Origin: Flavitalea plasmicola
GTDB taxonomy: Bacteria; Bacteroidota; Bacteroidia; Chitinophagales; Chitinophagaceae
Direction: 5' to 3'
Length of the DNA: 64,000 nucleotides
NCBI RefSeq assembly: GCF_030546645.1
Contig: NZ_JAUOTO010000002.1
Location: 310,001-374,000 of the forward strand
Below, in pieces: positions 16,568-26,270 of the stretch. How positions within the stretch are numbered: position 1 is the first letter of the stretch; each line of letters starts with the position of its first letter. Made by a program: the position numbers and the translations under genes. The notes under the pieces are model-generated. The model searched no databases. It was not told where the DNA came from and was given only the letters and a program-made list of their open reading frames with translations.

Positions 16568-19033
16568 TCAGTCTGTTCGCAGAGAGCTCACCGGATTAGC
16601 CATTGCCGCCCTTACCGTTTGGAAACAGATGGTCGCCAGTGAAACGATCATTGCTGCCAGACATGCGATGCCAAATACCCACCAGCTTATATCGATCCTG
16701 TTGGCAAAGCCCTGCAGCCATTTGTCCATTATAAAATAAGCCACAGGCGTTACCAGCACAAAGGAGATAATTATCCATTTTATATATTCCCGGGAGAATA
16801 AAAACAGTATCTCTAATACCGAAGCGCCGATGACTTTCCGGATACCTATTTCCTTTTTTCGTTGTTGTATTGTCAGGTATGTAAGCCCGGTCAATCCCAT
16901 AACTGCCACCAGGATGATCAGGCCGGTCAATATGCTCAGCATGCCGCTTAACACCGCTTCGGTCTTATACAACTGATCAATGGTCTCATTTAAGAAATGA
17001 TATTCAAAGGGAGCGCCCGGCATGAAAGTCCTGCAGGTGCTTTTTATAAAGGAAAGCGTGCCGGCGGGATCGCCTCCTTTTATTCTTACCGAGATATAAG
17101 TACCTTGATTTCTCAGAAAGAGCGCGACAGGGTGAATAGCTTTATGAAGGGATTGAAAATTGAAATCTTTAGCTACCCCGATCACTTCATATCTCTTATT
17201 CTTTATATCCAGGGCGTTGAGGTATTTAGTGTTTATAAAGCTGTTGATGGGGTTTTGCAGGCCCAGCTCTTTTACAGCCGCCTCGTTAAGGATAACTCTT
17301 TGCACGGTGTCATTATCCATCTGCCTATTAAAATCCCTCCCCTCCAGCAATGAGATCCCAAACGTTCGCAGAAAATCATATCCCACGCTGAAATTAGTCA
17401 GGAGATGGTCCGGCGTCCCCAATTTGGAGTTAGCTGAAATCGGGAAATTATCGTTCCCACTGCCAGGGTAGTTCATGCAGATATTGGCAGATATAATTTT
17501 TGGATTGTTTTTAAGTTCATTTACAAAGGCGCTGCTCCTATCTCCGATCAGCATAGACGGATCATCGATCACAACGATATTCTCCTTGTTAAAGCCAGGG
17601 TCTTTTTCCCGCATATACTTTAATTGCTGAAAGACCAGGTCTGTACATACGGCAAGGCCTATGAACATGAAGAATTGCATAACAATCAGCGTGCTCTTAA
17701 AATTTATCAACCTTTTCCGCGGAGCAATTTTTCCTTTAATGGAACTTACCACATTCAGCGAAGACAGGTAAAAGGCGGGGTAGATACTTCCTAATAAACC
17801 GACTACGAGCAATAAGGAAATGAATATTGTCCAGTTCAATCCGTTTGTAAGGACATCTTTCGGTAGTTGGGTCCTCATTATACTTTGAAATGGCGAAAGA
17901 AATAAAGCGATCAATAAAATGGCCGTCAGCCCAGCCATTAAACTCACCATTCCTGTTTCGGTGAACACCAGCAGAACGACCTTTAACTTCGACGATCCCA
18001 AAGTCTTTCTGACCCCAAATTCCTTTGCCCGTTGTATGAACCCGGCGGTTGACAGATTTGCATGGTTAATGCATGCCATACCTATTAAAAAGATAGCCGC
18101 GGCGATCAAAATATAAACGTTGCCTATGCTTTCACCCGGCTCAAGCTCTCTTTCAAAATCAGCGTGCAGGTGGATGCCGGTCAAGGGCTGCAGCTTATAT
18201 TCCCAGTAATTTCCTTTGTTTTTCAAATCATCATAGCCTGTACCAAAACTGCTCCTTAACTGAGGGTCGAGGTATGATCTGACCGCCGACGGAATCCTGG
18301 CTTCGACTATTTTCGGGTCGACGCCTTTTCTCAATAAAATATAGGTATAGTAGGTATTATCAACCCACACCTGGGATTGGTTCCAGGGGTCCGTCACATT
18401 GGATAAAATAATGCGATAGTGGAAATGGGCATTTCCCGGCATGTCGTCTGTAATTCCAGTGATTTTGCAAGGCAATCGATACCCGTCGATGGTGATCGTA
18501 AGGCTTTTGCCCGGGATCGTCCCTTTAACAAATGCTTCTTCACCAAAGAACTTTATTGCCATACTCCTGGTAATAACGATCGTGTTTGGCCTGGATAAAG
18601 ATTCTTCCGCACTCCCACCCTGAAGCAATTTGAAGCCAAACACCTGAAAGAAAGTCGAGTCGGCCTGGTAAACTTCTTCGTTAAAGACTTTGAGGGGTTG
18701 TCCGTTCCCTTCATTGCTCACAGCCTGATTGTTATATTTCCACACACGTGTTGCGGCTGTTACTTCGGGGAATTCTCTTTTAAGCAAATCGGCCAGGGGT
18801 GGTGGGGCCATCGAGGAAGTGAAATTATTTCCGCTCATCGATATGTGCGAGTATATGCGGTAAATATTATCAGAATCCGGATAAGCTTTGTCAAAACTAA
18901 ACTGGTAATTCACCCACATCAAGATAAGCATGCCTGCTGCTATGCTTATGGATAACCCGGAAAAGGATATAAATGAAAGCGCCTTGTGCTTTGATAAATT
19001 CCGGAGGGTAGTCTTTATGAAATTCTTGAACAT
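16568..19033 (-). CDS. FtsX/MacB-like ABC transporter permease without adjacent ATPase
   Basis: This 821-residue permease is built as two MacB-type halves. Each has a periplasmic core domain and FtsX transmembrane helices. The N-terminal helix is near residues 19-42 and three FtsX helices lie around 300-440 (AAAIFLIGMACINHANLSTAGFIQRAKEFGVRKTLGSSK). A second set is near 680-810, with QQRKKEIGIRKVIGAS. These proteins couple cytoplasmic ATP hydrolysis to periplasmic mechanotransmission or lipoprotein/peptide export. No ATPase gene is nearby, as is common for this large Bacteroidota family. It starts 9 bp after the GH29 stop and is the last gene of the GH97-GH3-GH29 operon, suggesting co-expression with the hydrolases. 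Confidence 0.9.
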   Translation of the reverse strand: MFKNFIKTTLRNLSKHKALSFISFSGLSISIAAGMLILMWVNYQFSFDKAYPDSDNIYRIYSHISMSGNNFTSSMAPPPLADLLKREFPEVTAATRVWKYNNQAVSNEGNGQPLKVFNEEVYQADSTFFQVFGFKLLQGGSAEESLSRPNTIVITRSMAIKFFGEEAFVKGTIPGKSLTITIDGYRLPCKITGITDDMPGNAHFHYRIILSNVTDPWNQSQVWVDNTYYTYILLRKGVDPKIVEARIPSAVRSYLDPQLRSSFGTGYDDLKNKGNYWEYKLQPLTGIHLHADFERELEPGESIGNVYILIAAAIFLIGMACINHANLSTAGFIQRAKEFGVRKTLGSSKLKVVLLVFTETGMVSLMAGLTAILLIALFLSPFQSIMRTQLPKDVLTNGLNWTIFISLLLVVGLLGSIYPAFYLSSLNVVSSIKGKIAPRKRLINFKSTLIVMQFFMFIGLAVCTDLVFQQLKYMREKDPGFNKENIVVIDDPSMLIGDRSSAFVNELKNNPKIISANICMNYPGSGNDNFPISANSKLGTPDHLLTNFSVGYDFLRTFGISLLEGRDFNRQMDNDTVQRVILNEAAVKELGLQNPINSFINTKYLNALDIKNKRYEVIGVAKDFNFQSLHKAIHPVALFLRNQGTYISVRIKGGDPAGTLSFIKSTCRTFMPGAPFEYHFLNETIDQLYKTEAVLSGMLSILTGLIILVAVMGLTGLTYLTIQQRKKEIGIRKVIGASVLEILFLFSREYIKWIIISFVLVTPVAYFIMDKWLQGFANRIDISWWVFGIACLAAMIVSLATICFQTVRAAMANPVSSLRTD

Positions 19034-19042
19034 AGGCTGTAA

Positions 19043-20659
19043 TTAAATTGCTCCGTTTATTTTTAAAGTATATGCGTTGTCACAAGGGCGTTGATCCGGC
19101 AGCGTGACGGACAAACCTTCCGTGGTCTGCTTCCACTCCAGATCGCCGTGTCCCAGCATCGTCACGTTGGCGGGTTTCCCGTTGCCGGCCAGGGATTTGA
19201 TGGTCACCTGCCTGCTGTCGGGCCATCCGAAAAAGATCGCATAGAGGGTATTGCCTTTTGTTGTAAAGCGGAAGTCTTCCGCGCCCAGGGGTTTGCCCTT
19301 TCCTTCGTTGAAGCCCTGTGCATGCAAAGGCGCGGCGGTGGCGATGACGGGGCCTTCACCGAAGACCTTCCAGGGCCGCGTGGCATAGATGGCCTCGCTG
19401 TTGACCTGCATCCATTTCCCGATGTCCTGCACGACGGCCAGCTCGAGCTCGTCGATGGTGCCGTCACCCCGGACGGGGATATTCAGGAGCAGGTTGCCAT
19501 TTTTACTTACCACATCCGCCAGGATCCCGATGACCATGGCTGCAGACTTGTATCTTTTTTGGTCGTACACCCGCCGGTCGTAATGCCATTCACCTATGCA
19601 GGTGTCCGTCTGCCAGACAAAGGGCTCGATGCTGTTGCTGGCGCCCCGCTCGATGTCCCACACCATGCATTTCCGTTGTTGCTCGTCCAGGATCTTCCCA
19701 TTGATCACGGCCTGCAGCTTGCCGTGGCGGGCGATGCTGTCATTGTACATATGTGCAGCGATGCGCAGGCCCGCGTCGTTGACGGGCCATAAGGGAAGGG
19801 CCGTGTCGTCAAAATACAGGAGATCGGGCTGGTATTTATCGATGAGCTCGATCGTCCGCCGGAAGAATTTTTCGCAGTAGGCTTTGGAAGGGGCGGCGAC
19901 GCCATTGCCCCACCCCCATTGTCCATGTATGCTGCCATCGATCAAACTATCCTTGCTCAGCGGATGATGCTGGGCATACAATTCCTGCGGGTCAAACCCT
20001 TCCCACCATTTTCCCTTGCCGTCCGTCTTTGTTATGTTGCCGTCATAGGGCACGCCGGCCAGCGGTCCGTTCTTATCGCTGCGCTGTGCCGTCTCGTACC
20101 ATCGCCAGGCATGGGAAGCGTGCACGCTGACACCGAAGTGCAGGCCCTGCGCTTTGGCGGCCCGGGCCCAACCGCCGACGAGGTCTTTCTTAGGCCCCAT
20201 CTTCACCGAATTCCAGGATTGATATTTGCTGTCGTACAGGTCGAAATTATCGTGATGGTTTGCCAGCGCCACGAAGTATTTGGCGCCGGCTTTTTTATAC
20301 AGCTCCACCAATTGATCCGGGTTCCATTTCTCCGCCTTCCATTCATTGATCACGTCTTTGAAACCGAATTTCGACGGATGGCCATATTTCGCCACATGGA
20401 ATTTATAGTCATCGCTCCCCTCTTCATACATGCCGCGTGCGTACCAGTCGCCGTGCTCCGGCTGGCATTGGGGTCCCCAATGGGCCCACAGACCGAATTT
20501 GGCGTCCCTGTACCAGTCGGGCACTTTGTAACCTGCCAGCGAATGCCAGTCCGGGCGAAAAGGGGCATAGGGAGCGGGCAAAATGCCGGCGGAAGCTTTC
20601 GAAAGGTACCAGGCAGGCAATGTGGCGGCCAGACCTTTGATCAAGTCTCTTCTTTTCAT
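19043..20659 (-). CDS. GH29 alpha-L-fucosidase with Tat signal
   Basis: This 538-residue protein has the GH29 catalytic barrel. Key segments are WYRDAKFGLWAHWGPQ near residue 48, HHDNFDLYDSKYQSWNS near 135 and PDLLYFDDTALPLW, in which Asp284 is the predicted nucleophile. The N-terminus KRRDLIKGLAATLPAWYL is a twin-arginine-type signal, implying folded export. A short beta-sandwich follows the barrel. The acid/base residue is variable in GH29 and I cannot place it. It begins 2 bp after the GH3 stop and belongs to the GH97-GH3-GH29-FtsX operon. It is similar along its length to the GH29 proteins at 26271 and 42901 and less so to the one at 45261. Confidence 0.92.
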   Translation of the reverse strand: MKRRDLIKGLAATLPAWYLSKASAGILPAPYAPFRPDWHSLAGYKVPDWYRDAKFGLWAHWGPQCQPEHGDWYARGMYEEGSDDYKFHVAKYGHPSKFGFKDVINEWKAEKWNPDQLVELYKKAGAKYFVALANHHDNFDLYDSKYQSWNSVKMGPKKDLVGGWARAAKAQGLHFGVSVHASHAWRWYETAQRSDKNGPLAGVPYDGNITKTDGKGKWWEGFDPQELYAQHHPLSKDSLIDGSIHGQWGWGNGVAAPSKAYCEKFFRRTIELIDKYQPDLLYFDDTALPLWPVNDAGLRIAAHMYNDSIARHGKLQAVINGKILDEQQRKCMVWDIERGASNSIEPFVWQTDTCIGEWHYDRRVYDQKRYKSAAMVIGILADVVSKNGNLLLNIPVRGDGTIDELELAVVQDIGKWMQVNSEAIYATRPWKVFGEGPVIATAAPLHAQGFNEGKGKPLGAEDFRFTTKGNTLYAIFFGWPDSRQVTIKSLAGNGKPANVTMLGHGDLEWKQTTEGLSVTLPDQRPCDNAYTLKINGAI

Positions 20660-20661
20660 AT

Positions 20662-23280
20662 CTATCGTACGTATATATCTTTACTAATAACGTTGGACGT
20701 CGTTTTGTTCTTTACTCCTGGCTGTCCCCCGCCGACGCTAAGCACCATTTTTCCTTTAGGCTGGTGGAAGGCCCCGGTCTTTTCATCGGTGAGTGATAAT
20801 TGTTCCGGCGACAGCGTAAAAGTTACCACCTGCGCGCCGCCTGCCTTGAGAAAAATTCTCTTAAACCCTTTTAAAGACCTGATCGGGGCCCTTTCCCGAA
20901 CCTCCGGGTATGAAACATATAACTCTACCACTTCCTCGCCATCCATTGCTCCCATATTACGGACCGTCGCGGTGACTGTCAGGCTCTTATTTCGTGTAAT
21001 TCCGGATGGGGTTTTTAATCCGCTGTAGGCAAACCTGGAGTAGCTTAACCCGTAACCGAAGGGGTATAGCGCTTCTCCTTTAAAATACCGGTACGTTCTC
21101 CCTGTCATATCATAGCTTGAGAAGGAAGGAAGGTCCGTATCGCTTTTGTAGAACGTCACCGGCAACCGTCCGGCGGGATTATAGTCGCCGAACAGCACAT
21201 CAGCAATAGCGGCGCCTGCGTTTTGCCCACCATACCATGCATTAATGATGGCCGGTATGTTCTCGTCTTCCCATGGAATCGCAATCGCGCTGCCGGTCAT
21301 CATCACAAACACAACGGGTTTTCCGGTGGATCTCAGCGCTTTCATCAATTCTGTCTGCACGGCGGGCAATGCAACAGATGTCCTGTCGCCACCGTTGAAG
21401 CCCGGCGCATTTACCGGCATCTCTTCCCCTTCCAGCTGCGGCGAGATGCCTCCCGCAAAAATGATCGCATCCGCATCTTTCACTTTGTTTGCAACGGCAG
21501 CGAAATCCGTCTTCTTAAAACTTCCTCCTCTTAAGGAGACATTGGCTTTGCCTTCACCCTGCCAATATTCCAATACAAGCTTGTAAACAGCATCTTTCCT
21601 GGTTTCCAGCTTATAGGTCCTGGCGCCCCACCGGTTGCGCTGCCATGCGTCAATAACCTGATTATTATTGATAAACAAGCGGTATCCGTCGTCTGCCTCC
21701 ACTTCAAATGTGAAGTAACCATCTTTCGTCGTCGTGAAGTTTGAGGTATAGCGAACGGAAAAATTGTTTGCCCTGATCCCTTCAACGACATTCTGGCCTT
21801 CCTGCCAGGAATGATCGATGCCGCTTTCATTCTTTACAACGACGGGCGTGCCCCGCAATTCCCGGTTGTCAAAATATTCCGCTTTGAAACCTTTGTTACC
21901 CTCCCAGGTGTATTGATCCGTTGCGTCTTCATAGACCATCATCGTGTCATCAATGAAATTAATGGCCGGCTCGTAGACGAGCTCAACCTTCCCACCGAGC
22001 TTTTCCTTTATTCCGTCCAACAGCGAAACAACTTTTGAGGGGGTCCCGTTGTAATTTCCCAGGACGGCGATCCTGTTATCAGCATTAGGGCCAAGTACCG
22101 CAATCTTCTTCACTGACCTCTTCAAAGGTAAAGTGCCGTTCTCATTCTTCAGCAGCACAATGCTCTGCCTTGCCATCTTCAACGCATGAGCGCCATGTGC
22201 CGGCGCTTCCAAGGCAGAAAAAGGCGTTTGCGCATACCTGACCATCTCCACCGGATCGAACATACCCAAACGATAACGAATGGTGAACAACCGGCGTAAA
22301 GAGACGTCGAGCTGCTGCTCTTTTATCAAACCACTCTTTACTGCATCCAGCAATGTATAGTAAACGGAAGTGCCGCATTCAATGTCAGTACCGTGCATAA
22401 CGCCGTCCACTGCGGCTGCCACAGGTTCTTTGTGGGTCTTATGGTATCTGAAGAAATCATCGATGGCCCAGCAGTCACTTGTCACATAGCCGGTGAATTT
22501 CCATTGTCTGCGCAGAATATCATTCATCAACAGATCGTTTGCACAGCAGGGCTGCGTATTCACCGCGTTATATGCGCACATTACGCCGGCGACATTCGCC
22601 TTTGTAACCAGTTCCCTGAAAGCAGGCAAATAAGTATCCCACAGATCATACACCGAGGGGTTGAAATTATCGACGTGGCGGGATGGCTCCGGACCGCTGT
22701 GGACGGCAAAATGTTTGGCACATGCCGCTGCCTTCAGGTATTTGGGATCGTCGCCCTGCAGACCGTGGACAAATGCGCGTGCAAGCATGGCGGTCAGGAA
22801 AGGGTCTTCACCATATGTTTCCTGGCCGCGGCCCCAGCGGGGGTCGCGAAAGATATTGATGTTGGGCGTCCAATATGTCAGGCCAACGTACCTTTCATTC
22901 GTCCTTCCCAGCTCAATTGCCTTGTTGTTGATGGCGCGGCCTTCCAATGCCGAATAATCGGCCATGCGATATAATGAATTGGTGTCCCATGTCGCGGCCA
23001 TGCCAATTGCCTGCGGATAGGATGTTACTGCAAACGGCGTTCTCGCGACGCCATGAAGCGTTTCATTCCACCAGTCGTAAGCAGGAATGCCCAGTCGTGG
23101 CACTGCCGGCGTCGCATTCAGCATTTGCTTTACTTTCTCTTCCAGCGTCAAACGCCTTACCACATCGTTCACTCTTTCTTCGATGGAAAGTTTAGCGTTC
23201 CACATCGGGAAGTTGCGATAATCCTGGGCGTACGTAATCGCCGCAAGAAATATTGCCGAAATAGTCAAAATTGCTTTCAT
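20662..23280 (-). CDS. GH3 beta-glycosidase with inserted PA14 domain
   Basis: This 872-residue secreted enzyme has the signal MKAILTISAIFLAAITYA. The GH3 N-terminal barrel contains GYVTSDCWAI with Asp269 as predicted nucleophile and the substrate-pocket segment KHFAVHSGPEPSRH. A PA14 module at about 450-585 (FKAEYFDNRELRGTPVV, FEVEADDGYRLFINNN) is inserted in the second catalytic domain, and a fibronectin-III-like domain ends the protein. The overall pattern is that of bacterial beta-xylosidase/beta-glucosidase GH3 enzymes; PA14 insertion often contributes to the +1 site. It lies between the GH97 (28 bp) and GH29 (2 bp) genes in one operon. Xylose versus glucose specificity cannot be fixed from sequence. 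Confidence 0.92.
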   Translation of the reverse strand: MKAILTISAIFLAAITYAQDYRNFPMWNAKLSIEERVNDVVRRLTLEEKVKQMLNATPAVPRLGIPAYDWWNETLHGVARTPFAVTSYPQAIGMAATWDTNSLYRMADYSALEGRAINNKAIELGRTNERYVGLTYWTPNINIFRDPRWGRGQETYGEDPFLTAMLARAFVHGLQGDDPKYLKAAACAKHFAVHSGPEPSRHVDNFNPSVYDLWDTYLPAFRELVTKANVAGVMCAYNAVNTQPCCANDLLMNDILRRQWKFTGYVTSDCWAIDDFFRYHKTHKEPVAAAVDGVMHGTDIECGTSVYYTLLDAVKSGLIKEQQLDVSLRRLFTIRYRLGMFDPVEMVRYAQTPFSALEAPAHGAHALKMARQSIVLLKNENGTLPLKRSVKKIAVLGPNADNRIAVLGNYNGTPSKVVSLLDGIKEKLGGKVELVYEPAINFIDDTMMVYEDATDQYTWEGNKGFKAEYFDNRELRGTPVVVKNESGIDHSWQEGQNVVEGIRANNFSVRYTSNFTTTKDGYFTFEVEADDGYRLFINNNQVIDAWQRNRWGARTYKLETRKDAVYKLVLEYWQGEGKANVSLRGGSFKKTDFAAVANKVKDADAIIFAGGISPQLEGEEMPVNAPGFNGGDRTSVALPAVQTELMKALRSTGKPVVFVMMTGSAIAIPWEDENIPAIINAWYGGQNAGAAIADVLFGDYNPAGRLPVTFYKSDTDLPSFSSYDMTGRTYRYFKGEALYPFGYGLSYSRFAYSGLKTPSGITRNKSLTVTATVRNMGAMDGEEVVELYVSYPEVRERAPIRSLKGFKRIFLKAGGAQVVTFTLSPEQLSLTDEKTGAFHQPKGKMVLSVGGGQPGVKNKTTSNVISKDIYVR

Positions 23281-23308
23281 GAATAGTATTCCTTTTTAAG
23301 AACCATTC

Positions 23309-25258
23309 TTATTGCTGGTCAAGATATGCCACAAATCCGCCTCCTTTCGCCATCGTGATCCGCAGCGGGGTATTGCTTGTGATCCTTCGGGTTTTTTTAA
23401 CGAGATTTTGAGGATGCGTGCCGGCGTCCGCTGCGTCTTCCCAGCTCACCAGCCGGTGATTTCCTTTGGGAAGGAAATCAAGGTTTAGGGTGATTTCCCG
23501 CTCTTCCCCGTTGGTCATTGCCCCTATGAACCACCGGCTGCCGCTGCGTCTGGCAACGACAATGTATTTACCGGGGTAGCCGGCCGGGACCTTCGTATCA
23601 TCCCAGACAGTCTTTACCAGCCGGAGAAAATCGGCGCCGGGCTGTCCTATTATATGTTCGGGGGCATCGCAGTAGACGGTGAAAGGGCTTTCATAGATAA
23701 CGAATTTGGCCAATTCCGCCACGCGGGTGTTTTTTACCTGGGTCGGCGACCCCTGGCGAAATTCCTCCGGGGTAACGTTGATAAAACCGCCCGGTGTGTA
23801 GTCCATGGGGCCGGCCAGCATCCGGGTAAAGGGAAGCGTGACATTATGTTCGGGCGTTATCCTGTTGGAGAACTTGCTGTATTCCTCTCCCATCACGCCC
23901 TCCCGGGTGAGCAGATTGGGGTAGGTACGGCTGATGCCATCCGGTTTGTAAGCACCATGGAGGTCAATGAGCAGGTGGTGATCGGCGGCGGCCTTGATGA
24001 TCCTATGGTACCAGTCGACCATCTGCTGGTCGTCCCTGTCCATAAAATCGATCTTGACCCCGGCGATACCCCATTTTTCGTACAGGGCAAATGCTTTTTC
24101 GTAATTGTTGTTCCTGTTGACGTCGGAGCTATACAGCCAGAGCCACAACCTGACATGTTTGCTTGCGGCATAGGCCAGGAGTGCAGGCATATCCAGCTGG
24201 GGTGCGGTGCGGGTAATATCAGCGCGCGGATCGTTGAAAGCGCCATACCACTGCCAGTCGACCAGCATATAGGGCCAGCCCTGGCTGGCGGCAAGGTCGA
24301 TATATTGCCGGATAGTGGGCATATCCATTTTGACCTCCCCGCTCCACCAGTGATCCCAGGCGCTGATGCCGGGCTTTATCCATGACGGGTCCTTAATGGC
24401 ACAGGGAGGGTTCAGGTTTTCGATGAGGCCGGATTCTATCAATTTTCCCGGGCTTTCGGCCAGCATGATCACCCGCCAGGGCGTATACACACTGTCGTCG
24501 AAGCGGGCCTTTGCGCCGTCAACCGGCTCCCCGGGCAACGGGGCAAGCCGGGTGGTCAGCATGACGCGGCCATCCTGCAGGGAATCGCTGCCGATGTAGG
24601 ACCCCGGGTAATGATCGATGGCGGCTTCCGTGACGGCTGCAAAAACGGACGTATCTACCTCGATCAGCATGGGAAGGCCCGCCACTGTCTGTCGCGTGAG
24701 ATCGCGCAGCCAGACGGGCCTGAATTCGGATTCCTGGGAGGTGGCATAGCCGCCGTATTGAGCCACCCATGCCTTTGCATTGCCGGGAAATGGGAAGCCT
24801 GTAAGCTCCCGGGTAATGACCCTGTCGCCGATGCCGGCGGCGGCGGGCAGCTTGTAACGGAAAGCGATGCCGTCATCGTAGGCCCGCACTTCCAGCTCCA
24901 GGGACCGCCGCAGACCTGTGTCCTCTTTTAACCGGAGCCTCAGACTATTGTACCAGTCGTCCATCCGTGCGTGTTTGTTACGGACTGCGGGGTACCAGGA
25001 GTTCCGCACCTGGAATGTCTCCTTCTTCACTATGGAAAGCCCTGTTCCCAAAGCCGGCTCATTCATAAACTCAAACCCCATGCGTCCCCGGGAAACAATC
25101 TCTTTTTGCCGGAAATTAAGATGGTAGGCAATTCCGCCAGGATCATTTATTAAGTGAAAAAGGATATGACCGTCGGGGGAGGCAAGCGAAAGGTCCTGGC
25201 TGACGACGGTCTGGCAGATAAACGAGGCAAGGAGCACCGGCAAAGCAATGTATCTCAT
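23309..25258 (-). CDS. GH97 glycoside hydrolase, retaining (alpha-galactosidase-like)
   Basis: This 649-residue secreted enzyme has the signal MRYIALPVLLASFICQTVVSQ; I use the ATG at 25258 because it gives this signal. An N-terminal beta-sandwich covers about residues 25-270. The barrel contains WDHWWSGEVKMDMPTIRQYID, VDWQWYGAFNDPRADI and GVKIDFMDRDDQ, then VMGEEYSK. Asp404 in the last barrel motif sits at the nucleophile position of retaining GH97 enzymes, characterised as alpha-galactosidases; the inverting GH97 alpha-glucosidases lack it. This is the first gene of the GH97-GH3-GH29-FtsX operon, divergent from the AraC gene at 25387. Confidence 0.92.
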   Translation of the reverse strand: MRYIALPVLLASFICQTVVSQDLSLASPDGHILFHLINDPGGIAYHLNFRQKEIVSRGRMGFEFMNEPALGTGLSIVKKETFQVRNSWYPAVRNKHARMDDWYNSLRLRLKEDTGLRRSLELEVRAYDDGIAFRYKLPAAAGIGDRVITRELTGFPFPGNAKAWVAQYGGYATSQESEFRPVWLRDLTRQTVAGLPMLIEVDTSVFAAVTEAAIDHYPGSYIGSDSLQDGRVMLTTRLAPLPGEPVDGAKARFDDSVYTPWRVIMLAESPGKLIESGLIENLNPPCAIKDPSWIKPGISAWDHWWSGEVKMDMPTIRQYIDLAASQGWPYMLVDWQWYGAFNDPRADITRTAPQLDMPALLAYAASKHVRLWLWLYSSDVNRNNNYEKAFALYEKWGIAGVKIDFMDRDDQQMVDWYHRIIKAAADHHLLIDLHGAYKPDGISRTYPNLLTREGVMGEEYSKFSNRITPEHNVTLPFTRMLAGPMDYTPGGFINVTPEEFRQGSPTQVKNTRVAELAKFVIYESPFTVYCDAPEHIIGQPGADFLRLVKTVWDDTKVPAGYPGKYIVVARRSGSRWFIGAMTNGEEREITLNLDFLPKGNHRLVSWEDAADAGTHPQNLVKKTRRITSNTPLRITMAKGGGFVAYLDQQ

Positions 25259-25328
25259 AAAGACGTATAATATCAAAGTTGCAATATCAGCTGCAGATTT
25301 TATTGCTATAAAAAAGGCTTTATTGTGC

Positions 25329-25344
25329 ACAAATCCGACATTTG
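25329..25344. promoter_or_regulatory. Shared 10-mer site A, in divergent GH97/AraC region
   Basis: The word ACAAATCCGA (25329-25338) also occurs at 27964 and 52771. Here it is part of a small perfect dyad, CAAAT-CCGAC-ATTTG (25330-25344). It lies 71 bp upstream of the GH97 start and 49 bp upstream of the AraC start, so it can serve both promoters. Confidence 0.5.
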
Positions 25345-25386
25345 TTGTTTTAATCGAAAATTATGCTTTATTAATTGCACTATCAA

Positions 25387-26256
25387 ATGCAAAACAGGCT
25401 CACTTTTTCCTTATTGAATGCCGATCATGTTCATTTGAACAAAAGCTGGAATTATCACAATGTTGTAAGCCCTTTCTACCGGCTGTACCTGATAGATAAG
25501 GGGGCTGGTATGCTATCCAACCCCGATCAATCGCTGCCCCTGAAAAAAGGCTTTCTTTACCTGATACCCAGCTTCACGATCGTCAATCAAACCTGTCCGT
25601 CCTTTCTCAGCCAATATTACATACATTTTATCGAAGAAACGGCAGACGGGAGTTCCCTGTTCGCTTATAACAGGAAGCTGATGAAGGTGAAAGCGACCGG
25701 GGCCGACCTGGCTTGTTTTAAAAGGCTGCTGGCCATCAATCCCGGTAGGGACCTCCGAAAATCAGACGATCCCAAAGTGTATGAAAAAAGTAATGTACTC
25801 AGCAGCCTTCGCAAAATAAACGCACAATTGCCGCTGGGCAACCTGATAGAAACGCAGGGAATTATACAGATACTGCTTTCCCGATTTCTCCATGACGAAC
25901 AGTATCGTGCAGGAAGAAAAAGTGAGATACCTTCCCGGATCCTGGAGGCTATCAACCATATCCAGACCAACTTATCAGGAAACATTACTGTAGAGGAGCT
26001 GGCTGGAAGGGCCAACTTAAGCACTGATTATTTCTCCAGGTCTTTTTACCAGCACACCGGGCTCAGGCCGCTGCAATTCATTAATCAGAAGCGCGTAGAA
26101 AGGGCGCAGTTCCTCATACTGACCACTAATTTCACTTTTGCAGAAATAGCTGCCGAAACGGGGTTTGAAAGCCTGAGCTATTTTGCACGGATATTTAAGA
26201 GGGCCACAGGCCAAACGCCCGGATTTTACCGGGATAATCATTTGCATTACATGTAA
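25387..26256 (+). CDS. AraC-family regulator, paralog 1
   Basis: This 289-residue regulator starts at the ATG at 25387; a TTG 12 bp earlier is unlikely. The N-terminal sensor has FSLLNADHVHLNKSWNYHNVVSPFYRLYLIDKG and KKGFLYLIPSFT. The C-terminal double helix-turn-helix has VEELAGRANLSTDYFSRSFYQHTGLRPLQFI and AAETGFESLSYFARIFKRATGQTPGFYR. Sensor and DNA-binding parts both closely match the regulator at 52810, including the shared linker DDPKVYEK/DNPKVYEK, so the two are paralogs and may bind similar DNA. It is divergent from the GH97 operon and convergent with the GH29 gene at 26271. Confidence 0.92.
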   Translation: MQNRLTFSLLNADHVHLNKSWNYHNVVSPFYRLYLIDKGAGMLSNPDQSLPLKKGFLYLIPSFTIVNQTCPSFLSQYYIHFIEETADGSSLFAYNRKLMKVKATGADLACFKRLLAINPGRDLRKSDDPKVYEKSNVLSSLRKINAQLPLGNLIETQGIIQILLSRFLHDEQYRAGRKSEIPSRILEAINHIQTNLSGNITVEELAGRANLSTDYFSRSFYQHTGLRPLQFINQKRVERAQFLILTTNFTFAEIAAETGFESLSYFARIFKRATGQTPGFYRDNHLHYM

Positions 26257-26270
26257 ACGGGAAGCGGAAG

